A stretch of 18,964 bases of DNA, taken from the NCBI GenBank assembly GCA_900546265.1, contig URCA01000051.1, positions 1 to 18,964 on the forward strand, written 5' to 3'. The stretch's first letter is position 1. Each line of letters begins with the position of its first letter. The notes under the pieces are model-generated. The model was not told where the DNA came from and did not search any database. It worked only from the letters and a program-made list of their open reading frames with translations. Origin of the DNA: an uncultured Oscillospiraceae bacterium (GTDB lineage Bacteria > Bacillota > Clostridia > Oscillospirales > Acutalibacteraceae). Positions 1 through 8,259 of the stretch are shown here, piece after piece. Position numbers and translations under genes: made by a program.

Positions 1-2146
1 TCAGTTCCTTCACGTCGCCGACGAGCGGGATCATGATTTCCGGAACGATGTTCCAGTCCGCATGGGCTTTCTTGACGTTGATGGCCGCGCGGATGACCGC
101 GGTGGTCTGCATCTTGGCGATTTCGGGATAGGTCACGGTCAGACGGCAGCCGCGGTGGCCCATCATGGGGTTGAACTCGTGCAGGGAGGCGATGAGGGCC
201 TTGATGTCCTCCACGGATTTGCCCTGGGTCTTGGCCAGCGCCGCGATGTCCTCTTCCTCAGTGGGAACGAACTCATGCAGCGGGGGATCCAGGAAGCGGA
301 TGGTGACGGGGCAGCCTTCCAGCGCCTCGTAGAGCTTCTCGAAATCGCCCTGCTGATAGGGCAGGATCTTGGCCAGGGCGGCCTCGCGGCCCTCCACGGT
401 GTCGGCGCAGATCATCTCGCGGAAAGCGGCGATCCGATCCTCTTCGAAGAACATGTGCTCGGTACGGCACAGGCCGATGCCCTCGGCACCCAGTTCCCGG
501 GCCTTCTTCGCGTCGGCGGGGGTGTCGGCGTTGGTGCGCACCTTCAGGCGGCGGAACTTGTCGGCCAGCTCCATAATGCGGCCGAACTCGCCAGCGATCT
601 CGGCGTCCACGGTGGGGATGACGCCGTCGTAGATATTGCCGGTGGAACCGTCGATGGAGATATAATCGCCTTCGTGGTAGACCTTGCCGGCCAGTTCAAA
701 CTGCTTGTTTTCCTCGTCCATCTTGATGTCGCCGCAGCCGGAGACGCAGCAGGTGCCCATGCCGCGGGCCACGACGGCCGCGTGGGAGGTCATGCCGCCG
801 CGCACGGTCAGGATGCCCTGGGCGGCCTTCATGCCGGTGATGTCCTCGGGAGAGGTTTCCAAGCGGACCAGGACGACCTTCTCGCCCTTTTCCTTCCAGG
901 CCACCGCGTCGTCGGCCGTGAACACGACCTTGCCGCAGGCGGCGCCGGGGGAAGCGCCCAGGCCTTTGCCGGCCGGGGTGGCCGCCTTGAGCGCCTTGGC
1001 GTCAAACTGGGGATGCAGCAGGGTGTCCAGGTTGCGGGGGTCGATCATGGCGACCGCCTGCTCCTCGGAGATCATGCCCTCGTCCACCAGGTCGCAGGCG
1101 ATTTTCAGAGCCGCTTTGGCGGTACGCTTGCCGTTGCGGGTCTGCAGCATATACAGCTTCTTGTCCTCGATGGTGAATTCCATATCCTGCATGTCGCGGT
1201 AGTGATCCTCCAGGATGTGGCAGATGTCCACAAACTGGCTGTACACCTCGGGCATGACCTCTTGCAGCTTGGCGATGGGGGAAGGAGTGCGCACGCCGGC
1301 CACGACGTCCTCGCCCTGGGCGTTCATCAGGAACTCGCCCATCAGCTTCTTCTCGCCGGTGGCGGGGTCGCGGGTGAAGGCCACGCCGGTGCCGGAGGTG
1401 TCGCCCATGTTGCCGAAGGCCATCATCTGCACGTTAACGGCGGTACCCCAGGAGTAGGGGATGTCGTTATCACGGCGATAGACGTTGGCGCGGGGGTTAT
1501 CCCAGGAGCGGAACACGGCCTCGATGGCGCCCATGAGCTGCTCTTTGGGATCGTCGGGGAAGTCTTTGCCGATCTTCTCTTTGTACTCGGCCTTGAACTG
1601 GCCGGCGAGAACCGCCAGATCCTCGGCGGACAGCTCGACGTCCTGGGTCACGCCCTTTTCGGCCTTCATCTTGTCGATGAGTTCCTCAAAATACTTCTTG
1701 CCGACTTCCATGACCACGTCGGAATACATCTGGATAAACCGCCGATAGCAGTCCCACGCCCAGCGGGGATTGCCGGATTTCTTGGCGATGGCTTCCACCA
1801 CGTTCTCGTTCAGGCCGAGGTTGAGGATGGTGTCCATCATGCCGGGCATGGAGGCGCGGGCGCCGGAACGCACGGAAACCAGCAGGGGATTTTCCTTGTC
1901 GCCGAATTTCTTGCCGGTGATGGCTTCCATCTTGACGATGTACTCCATGATCTGCGCCTGGATATCGTCGTTGATTTTGCGGCCGTCTTCATAATACTGC
2001 GTGCAGGCTTCGGTGGAAATGGTGAAACCCTGGGGAACCGGGAGACCGAGACCGGTCATCTCCGCCAGATTGGCGCCCTTGCCGCCCAGCAGCTCGCGCA
2101 TTTTGGCGTTGCCTTCGCTGAAAAGGTACACATACTTGTGACTCAT
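1..2146 (-). CDS. ppdK: Pyruvate, phosphate dikinase (partial, C-terminus outside window)
   Basis: PPDK interconverts ATP + phosphate + pyruvate and AMP + PPi + phosphoenolpyruvate; in anaerobic Clostridia it serves PPi-linked glycolysis or PEP synthesis in the cytoplasm. Translating the minus strand from the ATG at 2146 gives 715 codons beginning MSHKYVYLFSEGNAKMRELL. The glycine-rich ATP-grasp start (GGKGANLAEMTGLGLPVP) is near residues 22-39. The phosphohistidine motif GGMTSHAAVVARGMG places its His at residue 455, the same number as the catalytic His of the Clostridium symbiosum enzyme, so there are no net indels up to there. The start of the TIM-barrel PEP/pyruvate domain is present (GIGLCRTEHMFF), but roughly 160 C-terminal residues, including the catalytic Cys, lie beyond the left edge (family length about 875). 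An AGGAGG (2159-2164 on the complement) sits 12 nt before the start. Transcribed divergently from prs. Confidence 0.97.
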   Translation of the reverse strand, partial: MSHKYVYLFSEGNAKMRELLGGKGANLAEMTGLGLPVPQGFTISTEACTQYYEDGRKINDDIQAQIMEYIVKMEAITGKKFGDKENPLLVSVRSGARASMPGMMDTILNLGLNENVVEAIAKKSGNPRWAWDCYRRFIQMYSDVVMEVGKKYFEELIDKMKAEKGVTQDVELSAEDLAVLAGQFKAEYKEKIGKDFPDDPKEQLMGAIEAVFRSWDNPRANVYRRDNDIPYSWGTAVNVQMMAFGNMGDTSGTGVAFTRDPATGEKKLMGEFLMNAQGEDVVAGVRTPSPIAKLQEVMPEVYSQFVDICHILEDHYRDMQDMEFTIEDKKLYMLQTRNGKRTAKAALKIACDLVDEGMISEEQAVAMIDPRNLDTLLHPQFDAKALKAATPAGKGLGASPGAACGKVVFTADDAVAWKEKGEKVVLVRLETSPEDITGMKAAQGILTVRGGMTSHAAVVARGMGTCCVSGCGDIKMDEENKQFELAGKVYHEGDYISIDGSTGNIYDGVIPTVDAEIAGEFGRIMELADKFRRLKVRTNADTPADAKKARELGAEGIGLCRTEHMFFEEDRIAAFREMICADTVEGREAALAKILPYQQGDFEKLYEALEGCPVTIRFLDPPLHEFVPTEEEDIAALAKTQGKSVEDIKALIASLHEFNPMMGHRGCRLTVTYPEIAKMQTTAVIRAAINVKKAHADWNIVPEIMIPLVGDVKEL

Positions 2147-2203
2147 AGTGGTAATTGACCTCCTACGTATTTTTTGGGCCTTTGCTTTCCCACATCTTGC
2201 TGT

Positions 2204-2248
2204 CTGTTCAAGATCCAAGAAAAAGATTCCAGATTACAGTATGAACAG
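2204..2248 (-). other. Inverted repeat in the ppdK leader
   Basis: CTGTTCA (2204-2210) and TGAACAG (2242-2248) form a 7-bp inverted repeat around a 31-nt AT-rich interior, inside the predicted 5' untranslated leader of ppdK. It could form an mRNA stem-loop or be an operator half-site pair. No known regulatory motif was recognised, and a 7-bp match over this distance can occur by chance. Confidence 0.25.
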
Positions 2249-2259
2249 AGCCGTCTAGT

Positions 2260-2288
2260 ATTATAACAAACTATCCCTGACATTTCCA
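2260..2288 (-). promoter_or_regulatory. Predicted sigma-A promoter for ppdK
   Basis: Reading the minus strand, TGGAAA (2283-2288) is followed after 17 nt by a perfect TATAAT (2260-2265). Transcription would begin near 2253, giving a leader of about 105 nt before the ppdK ATG. The -10 matches consensus and the spacing is ideal; the -35 matches 4 of 6 positions. Confidence 0.6.
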
Positions 2289-2382
2289 GATTATTATAGG
2301 AATTCACAGGAAATTTACCCTTTCCACAACCATTCGTCGCTTTTCCCAGGATAGTCTGTGGATTTTATTACAGGGAAAAGGC

Positions 2383-2416
2383 TTGAAAACAGCGGGCTTT
2401 TTTGCCATAATATAAT
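2383..2416 (+). promoter_or_regulatory. Predicted promoter for prs
   Basis: TTGAAA (2383-2388) lies 17 nt before CATAAT (2406-2411), which is preceded by TGC, an extended -10 arrangement. The overlapping perfect TATAAT at 2411-2416 could be used instead, with a weaker -35. Either gives a start point about 60 nt before the prs ATG. Confidence 0.6.
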
Positions 2417-2483
2417 GCGGGTAGGGTTGTTTCAGATGAAAATTGCTCGAACCGGCCGGACAGCCGGAGAAACGGGGGACGGC

Positions 2484-3443
2484 ATGAATTTTCACGGCAA
2501 GGACATCAAAATTTTTTCCGCCAATTCCAACCGGATGCTGGCGGGGCAGATTGCCGAAGCGCTGGGGCTGCCGGTGGGCAAGGCCAAGGTGACTACCTTC
2601 AGCGACGGGGAAATCTCGGTGTCCATCAACGAATCGGTGCGGGGCTCCGACGTGTTTGTCGTCCAGTCCGTGAGCACGCCGGTCAACGACCATCTCATGG
2701 AGCTGCTGATCATGATGGACGCCTTCAAGCGGGCGTCTGCCGCCCGGATTACGGCGGTTATCCCCTATCTCGGCTACGCCCGGCAGGACAGGAAGTCCAA
2801 GGCGCGGGATCCCATCTCGGCCAAGCTGGTGGCCGATCTCATCACCGCGGCCGGGGCCGACCGGGTGCTGACCATGGACCTGCACGCCCCGCAGATACAG
2901 GGGTTTTTCAACATACCGGTGGATCATCTGGTGGGCGCGCCGCTGCTGGCGAACTATTTCAAGAAGCTCACGGCCGAGGAGCCGGGGGAATACGTGGTGG
3001 TGTCTCCCGATCTCGGGTCGGTGACCCGGGCGCGGAATTTCGCGGCGCGGCTGGATTGCCCGCTGGCGATTGTGGATAAGCGTCGTCAGCAGGCCAACGT
3101 CTGCGAGGTGATGAACATCATCGGCAGCGTGGAGGGCAAAAAGGTGATCCTGGTGGACGATATGATCGACACCGCCGGCACGCTGTGCAACGCGGCGACG
3201 GCCATCGTCGAGAAGGGCGGGGCCAAGAGCGTCATTGCCGCGGCCACTCACGCGGTGCTGTCCGGCCCAGCCATCGAGCGGCTGCGCAAAAGCGTCATCG
3301 ACAACGTGGTGCTGCTGGACACCATCGCCCTGCCGCCGGAGAAGCGGCTGGATAAATTCACTTTGCTGCCGGTGGCACCGGTATTTTCCGAGGCCATCGA
3401 GCGGATTTATGAGGATAAGCCGGTTTCTATCATGTTTGTGTAA
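2484..3443 (+). CDS. prs: Ribose-phosphate pyrophosphokinase (PRPP synthase)
   Basis: The enzyme transfers pyrophosphate from ATP to ribose 5-phosphate, making PRPP for purine, pyrimidine, histidine, tryptophan and NAD synthesis in the cytoplasm. From the ATG at 2484 the protein has 319 residues, the usual class I length. Visible motifs are the N-terminal FSDGE (39-43), the metal/ATP signature DLHAPQIQGFF (132-142) and the PRPP-binding loop DDMIDTAGT (225-233). The start was chosen because MNFHGKDIKIFSANSN aligns with the normal family N-terminus and follows a G-rich site (GGGGG, 2474-2478). Longer in-frame starts at 2358 and 2436 would add an unconserved extension overlapping the promoter region. 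No terminator separates it from pth, so prs and pth are probably co-transcribed. Confidence 0.97.
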   Translation: MNFHGKDIKIFSANSNRMLAGQIAEALGLPVGKAKVTTFSDGEISVSINESVRGSDVFVVQSVSTPVNDHLMELLIMMDAFKRASAARITAVIPYLGYARQDRKSKARDPISAKLVADLITAAGADRVLTMDLHAPQIQGFFNIPVDHLVGAPLLANYFKKLTAEEPGEYVVVSPDLGSVTRARNFAARLDCPLAIVDKRRQQANVCEVMNIIGSVEGKKVILVDDMIDTAGTLCNAATAIVEKGGAKSVIAAATHAVLSGPAIERLRKSVIDNVVLLDTIALPPEKRLDKFTLLPVAPVFSEAIERIYEDKPVSIMFV

Positions 3444-3476
3444 CTAGGTCTGGTAACCACATGTGGGATCGGAAAG

Positions 3477-3498
3477 AACCGCTCGCCGGTGAGTGGTT
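3477..3498 (+). other. Hairpin between prs and pth
   Basis: AACCGCTC (3477-3484) pairs with GAGTGGTT (3491-3498) around the 6-nt loop GCCGGT; one pair is G-U. There is no following T-run, so it is not a classical terminator. It could act as a processing or attenuation structure in a prs-pth transcript. Confidence 0.35.
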
Positions 3499-3562
3499 AT
3501 GGATAACAAGCAGGAAAACCGCGGATGGGGCCGAACCAGGCGGTAAGAATAGGATGGGTAGT

Positions 3563-4162
3563 ATGCTGTTTCGCAAGGCCATGCCCGCGGGGCCGGTGGA
3601 GTACATCGTCGCGGGGCTGGGAAACCCGGGGAAGGAATACGAGGGATCCCGCCACAACGCCGGATTTATGGGCATGGAGGCCCTGGCGGATCGGCTCCAT
3701 GTGAAAATCGATCGGGTGAAGTTCAAATCCTACTGCGGCCAGGCGGACATCGGCGGGCGGCGGACGCTGCTGCTGATGCCCCAGACCTTCATGAACCTGT
3801 CGGGGGAAGCGGTGCGGGAGGCCATGCAGTTTTATAAAATCCCGCCGGAGCGCACGGTCATTTTGTTCGACGACATTTCCTTGCCGGTGGGCACCGTGCG
3901 GGTGCGCCGCAAGGGGAGCGACGGCGGGCAGCGGGGGATGAAGAGCATTATTTATCTTACCGGCAGCGATCAGTTCCCCCGGGTAAAAATCGGGGTGGGG
4001 GCCAAGCCGCATCCCGACTACGATTTGGCGGCGTGGGTGCTGTCCAGGTTCACCAAGGAGGAGGCGCCCCGGATCCGAGAGGCGGCGGATCACGCGGCAC
4101 AGGCCGCCTGCCTGATTGTAGAGGGCCGAATCGACGAGGCGATGAACCGGTTTTCCAAGTAA
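3563..4162 (+). CDS. pth: Peptidyl-tRNA hydrolase
   Basis: Pth cleaves the ester bond of peptidyl-tRNAs released from stalled ribosomes, recycling tRNA in the cytoplasm. From the ATG at 3563 the protein has 199 residues (family about 185-200). Conserved features are GLGNPG with Asn21, SRHNAGF with the catalytic His31, MPQTFMNLSGEAV with Asn78, and Asp103 in the FDDISLPVG strand, matching the His20/Asn68/Asp93 set of the E. coli enzyme. The later GGHNG motif reads GGQRG here; this variation appears in other bacterial Pth proteins as far as I know. ATG 3554 is an alternative start three codons upstream; 3563 was preferred because AGGATGGG precedes it. It follows prs by about 120 bp on the same strand and is followed by a small membrane-protein gene. 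Confidence 0.95.
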   Translation: MLFRKAMPAGPVEYIVAGLGNPGKEYEGSRHNAGFMGMEALADRLHVKIDRVKFKSYCGQADIGGRRTLLLMPQTFMNLSGEAVREAMQFYKIPPERTVILFDDISLPVGTVRVRRKGSDGGQRGMKSIIYLTGSDQFPRVKIGVGAKPHPDYDLAAWVLSRFTKEEAPRIREAADHAAQAACLIVEGRIDEAMNRFSK

Positions 4163-4195
4163 CAGCCGACAGAAAACAGGGAGGAGGAGCGGCCA

Positions 4196-4555
4196 GTGTC
4201 TGAGCTGACCCCGAAAGAGCCGAAAACCCCAGAGGAGAAGCGGGCGCGGGCGCATAAAATCCGCACCATGGTGCTGGACATGTTCCTGCCGGTGCTGGCG
4301 GCGCTGTTCCTCATCCTGGCGGTCATTTGGCCGAATTCCATCATGGCGTCCCTGGCGGGGATTTTCGCCGGGGCGGTGCTCATCCGCTTTTCCGTCACCC
4401 GGTACCAGGGAGAGCGGGGGATGCAGGTCTTCGACAAGCTGGCCATGGCCGGGGGGATCGTGCTGATCCTGCTGGCGGCGGTGCGGTTGGCGCTGATGGG
4501 GCTGATTGCGGCGGGCGCGCTGGAACGGGGCGCGCTGCCGTTCCCGTATTTATAG
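4196..4555 (+). CDS. Small membrane protein of unknown function
   Basis: The product is 119 residues long and not recognised as a named family. A charged N-terminus rich in Glu and Lys (residues 1-23) precedes three likely membrane segments: about 24-45 (MVLDMFLPVLAALFLILAV region), 47-66 and 82-108. The start is a GTG at 4196, supported by the strong purine-rich site GGAGGAGGAG (4180-4189) 6 nt upstream; no in-frame ATG gives a better fit. It begins 33 bp after pth and ends just before two hairpins, so it is most likely the last gene of the prs-pth transcript. Its association with pth may be simply positional; the sequence suggests no enzymatic function. Confidence 0.75.
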   Translation: MSELTPKEPKTPEEKRARAHKIRTMVLDMFLPVLAALFLILAVIWPNSIMASLAGIFAGAVLIRFSVTRYQGERGMQVFDKLAMAGGIVLILLAAVRLALMGLIAAGALERGALPFPYL

Positions 4556-4557
4556 AA

Positions 4558-4611
4558 CTAGGCCCTGTTTGGAAAATCCAGAATACTGTCTATTTCCCAA
4601 ACAGGGCCTAG
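4558..4611. repeat. Perfect 15-bp inverted repeat (large hairpin)
   Basis: CTAGGCCCTGTTTGG (4558-4572) is exactly mirrored by CCAAACAGGGCCTAG (4597-4611) around a 24-nt AT-rich interior that itself contains CAG-AATA-CTG. It starts two bases after the stop of the small membrane-protein gene and lies directly upstream of an intrinsic terminator. There is no T-run behind it. The symmetrical arms and AT-rich core resemble a small palindromic intergenic repeat more than a terminator, but only one copy was seen in this window. Confidence 0.6.
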
Positions 4612-4619
4612 AAGGAAGA

Positions 4620-4650
4620 ACAAAAGCAGGCGAATACCGCCTGCTTTTGT
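4620..4650. terminator. Intrinsic terminator after the prs-pth cluster
   Basis: ACAAAAGCAGGCG (4620-4632) pairs perfectly with CGCCTGCTTTTGT (4638-4650) around the 5-nt loop AATAC. The A-run/T-run ends of the stem make it a rho-independent terminator usable in both directions. It separates the prs-pth-membrane protein transcript from mfd. Confidence 0.85.
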
Positions 4651-4652
4651 GT

Positions 4653-4686
4653 GCCATGAGAGTGGCCAGGCAGGAAAAATCATGGC
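4653..4686 (+). other. Inverted repeat upstream of mfd
   Basis: GCCATGA (4653-4659) and TCATGGC (4680-4686) form a 7-bp inverted repeat with a 20-nt interior, ending 28 bp before the mfd start. It could be an operator or a leader stem; no convincing -35/-10 pair was found between the preceding terminator and mfd. Confidence 0.25.
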
Positions 4687-4714
4687 GGGGACGCCGAAAG
4701 GGTAGGCTTGAGCA

Positions 4715-7700
4715 ATGGGCGTTTTTGACAGAGGGATGGCCTCTTTACCCCAATACGGCGCGCTGTGTGCCGACATCCGGGATGGGCGGCTGCCCGTTTC
4801 GCTGACGGGGCTGGGACATATTCATAAGGTGATGCTTGTACACGCTTTGTGCGCCTGCCTGGGCCGCAAGGCGGTTTTCATTGTGGCGGACGAGGCGGAG
4901 GCCAACCGGGTATGCGAGGATCTGGCCTGTCTGGGGACGACGGCGCTGCTGCTGCCCGCGCGGGATTTATCCCTGCGGCGGGTGGAATCCACCTCCCGGG
5001 AATACGAGCAGATGCGGCTGGGGACGCTGGCGAAGATGGCGGCGGGGGACTACCAATGCGTGGTGGCCTGCGCCGACGCGGCGGCCCAGTTCACCCTGCC
5101 GCCCGACATGCTGCTGCGCCGGACGCTGCGGCTGCGGGAGGGGACGCCCCTGCCCTGCGGCAATCTGTCCGCGGCGCTGGTGAGCGCGGGGTATGAGCGG
5201 TGCGATCAAATTGAGGGGCCGGGGCAGTTCTCGGTGCGGGGCGGGATCATCGACGTGTATCCCGCCGACTGCCCGTCGCCGGTGCGCCTCGAGCTGTGGG
5301 GCGACACGCTGGACACCATTTCCTACTTCGATCTGCTGACCCAGAGGCGCACTGAGGGCCTGAAAGAGGTGGCCATCACGCCGGCGGCGGAAATCGTCTA
5401 CGACGATGCGGAAGAGCTGGCCGGGGCCATCGAGGCGCTGGCGGCGGGCCTGCGGGGCCGGGGGGCTGCGGCGCAGAAGGAGAACCTGCTGGCGGACAGC
5501 GAGCGGCTGCGGGCGGGGGGACAGCCCGCGTCCCTGGACAAATACATCCCGCTGATATTCGATAGACCCGCGACCCTGTTCGAGTACGCGCGGGGGGCGA
5601 TGGTGTTCGTTTCGGAGCTGTCGCGGGTCAAGGAGCGGATGCGCACCTTCCAGTGGCAGCTGCAGGAGGACGTGAAGACCCTGCTGGAGGAAGGGCAGCT
5701 GTGCCGGGGGCTGACCGAATACGCCCTGGACGAGGACGGGATGCTTTACGAGCTGGAGCGGGGGAAGTGCATCCTGCTGGACGCCTTTGCCCGCGCGGGG
5801 CAGGATATCCATCTACGGGGCGTCTACAACGTCAGTGCGCGGCAGCTGCCCGTCTGGTCGGGCGGGCTGGAGCTGCTGGCCGAGGATTTGGAGGATATGC
5901 TGCGCCGGGACATGGCGTGCGTGGTGCTGGCGGGGCCGGAGGCCAAGACGGCCCAGACCCTGGCGGCGGATCTGGCCGAGAAGGGAATCCCGGCCCTATA
6001 CGCCCCCGCGCCGGAGGCACCGGTGAAAAAGCGGGTGCTGGTCATGCAGGGGGGGCTGTCGTCGGGAGCGGAGTTCCCGGAGGCGGGGTTTGCGGTCATC
6101 ACCCATGGGCGGGTGTCGGCGCGGCGGGCCGCCCGGCGGGCCAAACGGGACAAGAGCGCGGAGATCCACAGCCTGGCGGAGCTGAAGCCGGGAGATTACA
6201 TCGTGCACGCGGCCCACGGCATCGGCGTATACCAGGGGATCCACCAGCTGGAGGTGCAGGGGGTGGTCAAGGACTACCTCAAGCTCCAGTACGACAAGGG
6301 GGACACCCTGTACGTGCCGGTGACCCAGCTGGATTTGGTCAGCAAGTACATCGGCACCAAGGACGAGGTGAAGGTCAAGCTCCACCGCCTGGGGGGCCAG
6401 GAGTGGCAGAAGGCCAAGACCCGGGTGCGCGCGGCGGTCCGGGACATCGCCAAGGAGCTTATCGCCCTGTACGGCAAGCGGATGGCCACCCCGGGGTTCG
6501 CCTTCGATCCGGACGGGGAGTGGCAGTACGATTTCGAGCGGCGGTTCGAATACGAGGAGACGGAGGATCAGCTCCGCTGCATCGAGGAAATCAAGGGGGA
6601 CATGGAGCGCACGGTGCCGATGGATCGGCTGCTGTGCGGGGACGTGGGCTTCGGCAAGACCGAGGTGGCGCTGCGCGCGGCGTTCAAATGCGTGTCCCAG
6701 AGCAAGCAATGCGTGCTGCTGGTGCCCACCACCATCCTGGCGTTCCAGCATTACAACACGGTGGTGCGGCGGTTCGAGGGGTTCCCGGTGAAGGTGGAAA
6801 TGCTCTCCCGCTTCCGTACGGCGAAGCAGCAGGAGGAGATCATCCGCCGGGTGCGCGCGGGGGATGTGGACATCCTCATCGGCACCCATCGGATGCTGTC
6901 CAAGGATGTGAAATTCAAGGATCTCGGGCTGTTCATCGTGGACGAGGAGCAGCGGTTCGGCGTGGCGCAGAAGGAGCGGATCAAGGAAATAGCCCCCAAC
7001 GTGGACGTGCTGACCCTGTCGGCCACCCCGATCCCCCGCACGCTGAACATGGCCATGAGCGGCATCCGGGACATGTCGGTCATCGAGGAGGCGCCACAGG
7101 ACAGGCGGCCGGTGCAGACCTATGTGCTTGAGCACGACAACGGCATTATCACCGACGCCATCCGGCGGGAGCTGCGCCGGGGCGGGCAGGTGTATTATCT
7201 CCACAACCGGGTGGAGACCATCGAGCGGTGCGCGGCGGGGATCCAGATGCGGATTCCGGAGGCGCGGGTGGGCTTCGCCCATGGCAAGATGACGGAGGAT
7301 CAGCTTTCCGAAATCTGGCGGCAGGTGCTGGAGAACGAGATCGACGTGCTGGTATGCACCACCATCATTGAGACGGGGGTGGATATTCCCAACGTCAACA
7401 CCCTGATCATCGAGAACGCCGACCGGTTCGGCCTGTCCCAGCTGCACCAGCTGCGGGGGCGGGTGGGGCGGTCGTCCCGGCGGGCCTTCGCGTATCTGAC
7501 CTTCGTGCGGGGCAAGGTGCTCACCGACGTGGCGTCCAAGAGGCTGGAGGCCATGCGGGAGTTCACCGAGTTCGGCGCGGGGTTCAAAATCGCCATGCGG
7601 GACATGGAGATCCGGGGGGCCGGCAACCTGCTGGGCGCCCAGCAGCACGGGCACATGGAGGCGGTGGGATACGAGATGTATCTGCGGCTGCTGGCCGAGG

Positions 7701-8188
7701 CGGTGGGCGAGGAAAAGGGCGAGACCGTGGCCGACCGGGAGGCGGAATGCCTCATCGACCTGCAGATTTCCGCCCATATCCCCGAGTCGTATATTGCGGC
7801 CAACGCCCAGCGGCTGGACGTGTACCGCCGGATTGCGGATATCCGCACCCACGAGGACAGCCTGGATGTGTACGACGAGCTCATCGACCGCTTCGGCGAG
7901 CCGCCGGCGGCGGTGCAGGGGCTTATCGACGTGGCCCTGCTGCGCAACATGGCGGCCGAGCTGGGCATTTACGAGGTCAAGCAGCAGCAGGACAGCCTGC
8001 TGCTCTACCAGCGGAAGCTGGATTTAGAGGTCGGGGCGCGAATGTCGGCGGCCATGAAGGGCCGGGTGATGGTCAGCGCGGGAGCCAAGCCTTATTTCGC
8101 GGTGAAGATTGGGCGGAATCTTACGCCGCTGGATACCCTCCGGGAGGCGCTGGAGGCGGGAACGCCGGAGGAGAAGAAGGGCAATTGA
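4715..8188 (+). CDS. mfd: Transcription-repair coupling factor Mfd
   Basis: Mfd is a dsDNA translocase that removes RNA polymerase stalled at lesions and recruits UvrA. The 1157-residue product has the full family length. In order: a UvrB-like N-terminal module with QFSVRGGIIDVYP near 170-180; the RNA-polymerase-interacting domain from about 491 (KPGDYIVHAAHGIGVYQG) to 548; then the RecG-like helicase core with Walker A GDVGFGKT (642-649), DEEQ box (743-746), LSAT motif (768-771) and motif VI QLRGRVGRS (912-920). A C-terminal TRCF domain follows. No key residue is missing. The ATG at 4715 has a weak GGGTAGG upstream; ATG 4736 is an alternative. In many Clostridia mfd follows pth, as here. A GC-rich hairpin follows the stop codon. 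Confidence 0.97.
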   Translation: MGVFDRGMASLPQYGALCADIRDGRLPVSLTGLGHIHKVMLVHALCACLGRKAVFIVADEAEANRVCEDLACLGTTALLLPARDLSLRRVESTSREYEQMRLGTLAKMAAGDYQCVVACADAAAQFTLPPDMLLRRTLRLREGTPLPCGNLSAALVSAGYERCDQIEGPGQFSVRGGIIDVYPADCPSPVRLELWGDTLDTISYFDLLTQRRTEGLKEVAITPAAEIVYDDAEELAGAIEALAAGLRGRGAAAQKENLLADSERLRAGGQPASLDKYIPLIFDRPATLFEYARGAMVFVSELSRVKERMRTFQWQLQEDVKTLLEEGQLCRGLTEYALDEDGMLYELERGKCILLDAFARAGQDIHLRGVYNVSARQLPVWSGGLELLAEDLEDMLRRDMACVVLAGPEAKTAQTLAADLAEKGIPALYAPAPEAPVKKRVLVMQGGLSSGAEFPEAGFAVITHGRVSARRAARRAKRDKSAEIHSLAELKPGDYIVHAAHGIGVYQGIHQLEVQGVVKDYLKLQYDKGDTLYVPVTQLDLVSKYIGTKDEVKVKLHRLGGQEWQKAKTRVRAAVRDIAKELIALYGKRMATPGFAFDPDGEWQYDFERRFEYEETEDQLRCIEEIKGDMERTVPMDRLLCGDVGFGKTEVALRAAFKCVSQSKQCVLLVPTTILAFQHYNTVVRRFEGFPVKVEMLSRFRTAKQQEEIIRRVRAGDVDILIGTHRMLSKDVKFKDLGLFIVDEEQRFGVAQKERIKEIAPNVDVLTLSATPIPRTLNMAMSGIRDMSVIEEAPQDRRPVQTYVLEHDNGIITDAIRRELRRGGQVYYLHNRVETIERCAAGIQMRIPEARVGFAHGKMTEDQLSEIWRQVLENEIDVLVCTTIIETGVDIPNVNTLIIENADRFGLSQLHQLRGRVGRSSRRAFAYLTFVRGKVLTDVASKRLEAMREFTEFGAGFKIAMRDMEIRGAGNLLGAQQHGHMEAVGYEMYLRLLAEAVGEEKGETVADREAECLIDLQISAHIPESYIAANAQRLDVYRRIADIRTHEDSLDVYDELIDRFGEPPAAVQGLIDVALLRNMAAELGIYEVKQQQDSLLLYQRKLDLEVGARMSAAMKGRVMVSAGAKPYFAVKIGRNLTPLDTLREALEAGTPEEKKGN

Positions 8189-8191
8189 GGA

Positions 8192-8247
8192 GAGCCGCCG
8201 CAGATTCTGCGGCGGCTCGGCTTATTTGTGCAGCCGCCTAGGGCGGC
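8192..8247 (+). terminator. GC-rich tandem hairpins after mfd (possible weak terminator)
   Basis: GAGCCGCCGCAG (8192-8203) pairs perfectly with CTGCGGCGGCTC (8207-8218) around ATT. A second small hairpin, GCCGCC (8233-8238) with GGCGGC (8242-8247), follows. The sequence after the first stem (GGCTTATTTG) is only a poor T-tract, so termination may be partial, with read-through into the lipoprotein gene starting at 8260. Confidence 0.5.
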
Positions 8248-8259
8248 GAAGGGGAGGCT

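Larger units (their letters stand above)
2147..2483. other. Divergent intergenic region between ppdK and prs
   Basis: This 337-bp stretch is clearly more AT-rich than the surrounding genes and contains no credible gene. It holds a ppdK promoter reading left (2260-2288), a prs promoter reading right (2383-2416), the ribosome binding site of ppdK and the leader of prs. An open frame continues upstream from prs to an ATG at 2358, but it passes through the promoter-like sequence and has no ribosome binding site, so it is regarded as untranslated. Confidence 0.75.

Noticed and set aside
62..2158. Plus-strand open frame of 698 codons across the first 2.1 kb
   Set aside because: It is exactly antisense to ppdK, whose minus-strand product has a full set of PPDK motifs. 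The plus-strand product is a Gly/His/Asp-rich low-complexity sequence with no recognisable domain, as expected opposite a GC-rich gene.
2358..2483. N-terminal extension of prs from ATG 2358
   Set aside because: The extension overlaps the predicted -35/-10 elements, lacks a ribosome binding site, and would add 42 residues not found in PRPP synthases; the start at 2484 gives the normal N-terminus and length.
5996..7852. Minus-strand open frame of 618 codons inside mfd
   Set aside because: It is antisense to the helicase core of mfd and has a His/Pro/Arg-rich composition without any motif; mfd itself is intact across the region.
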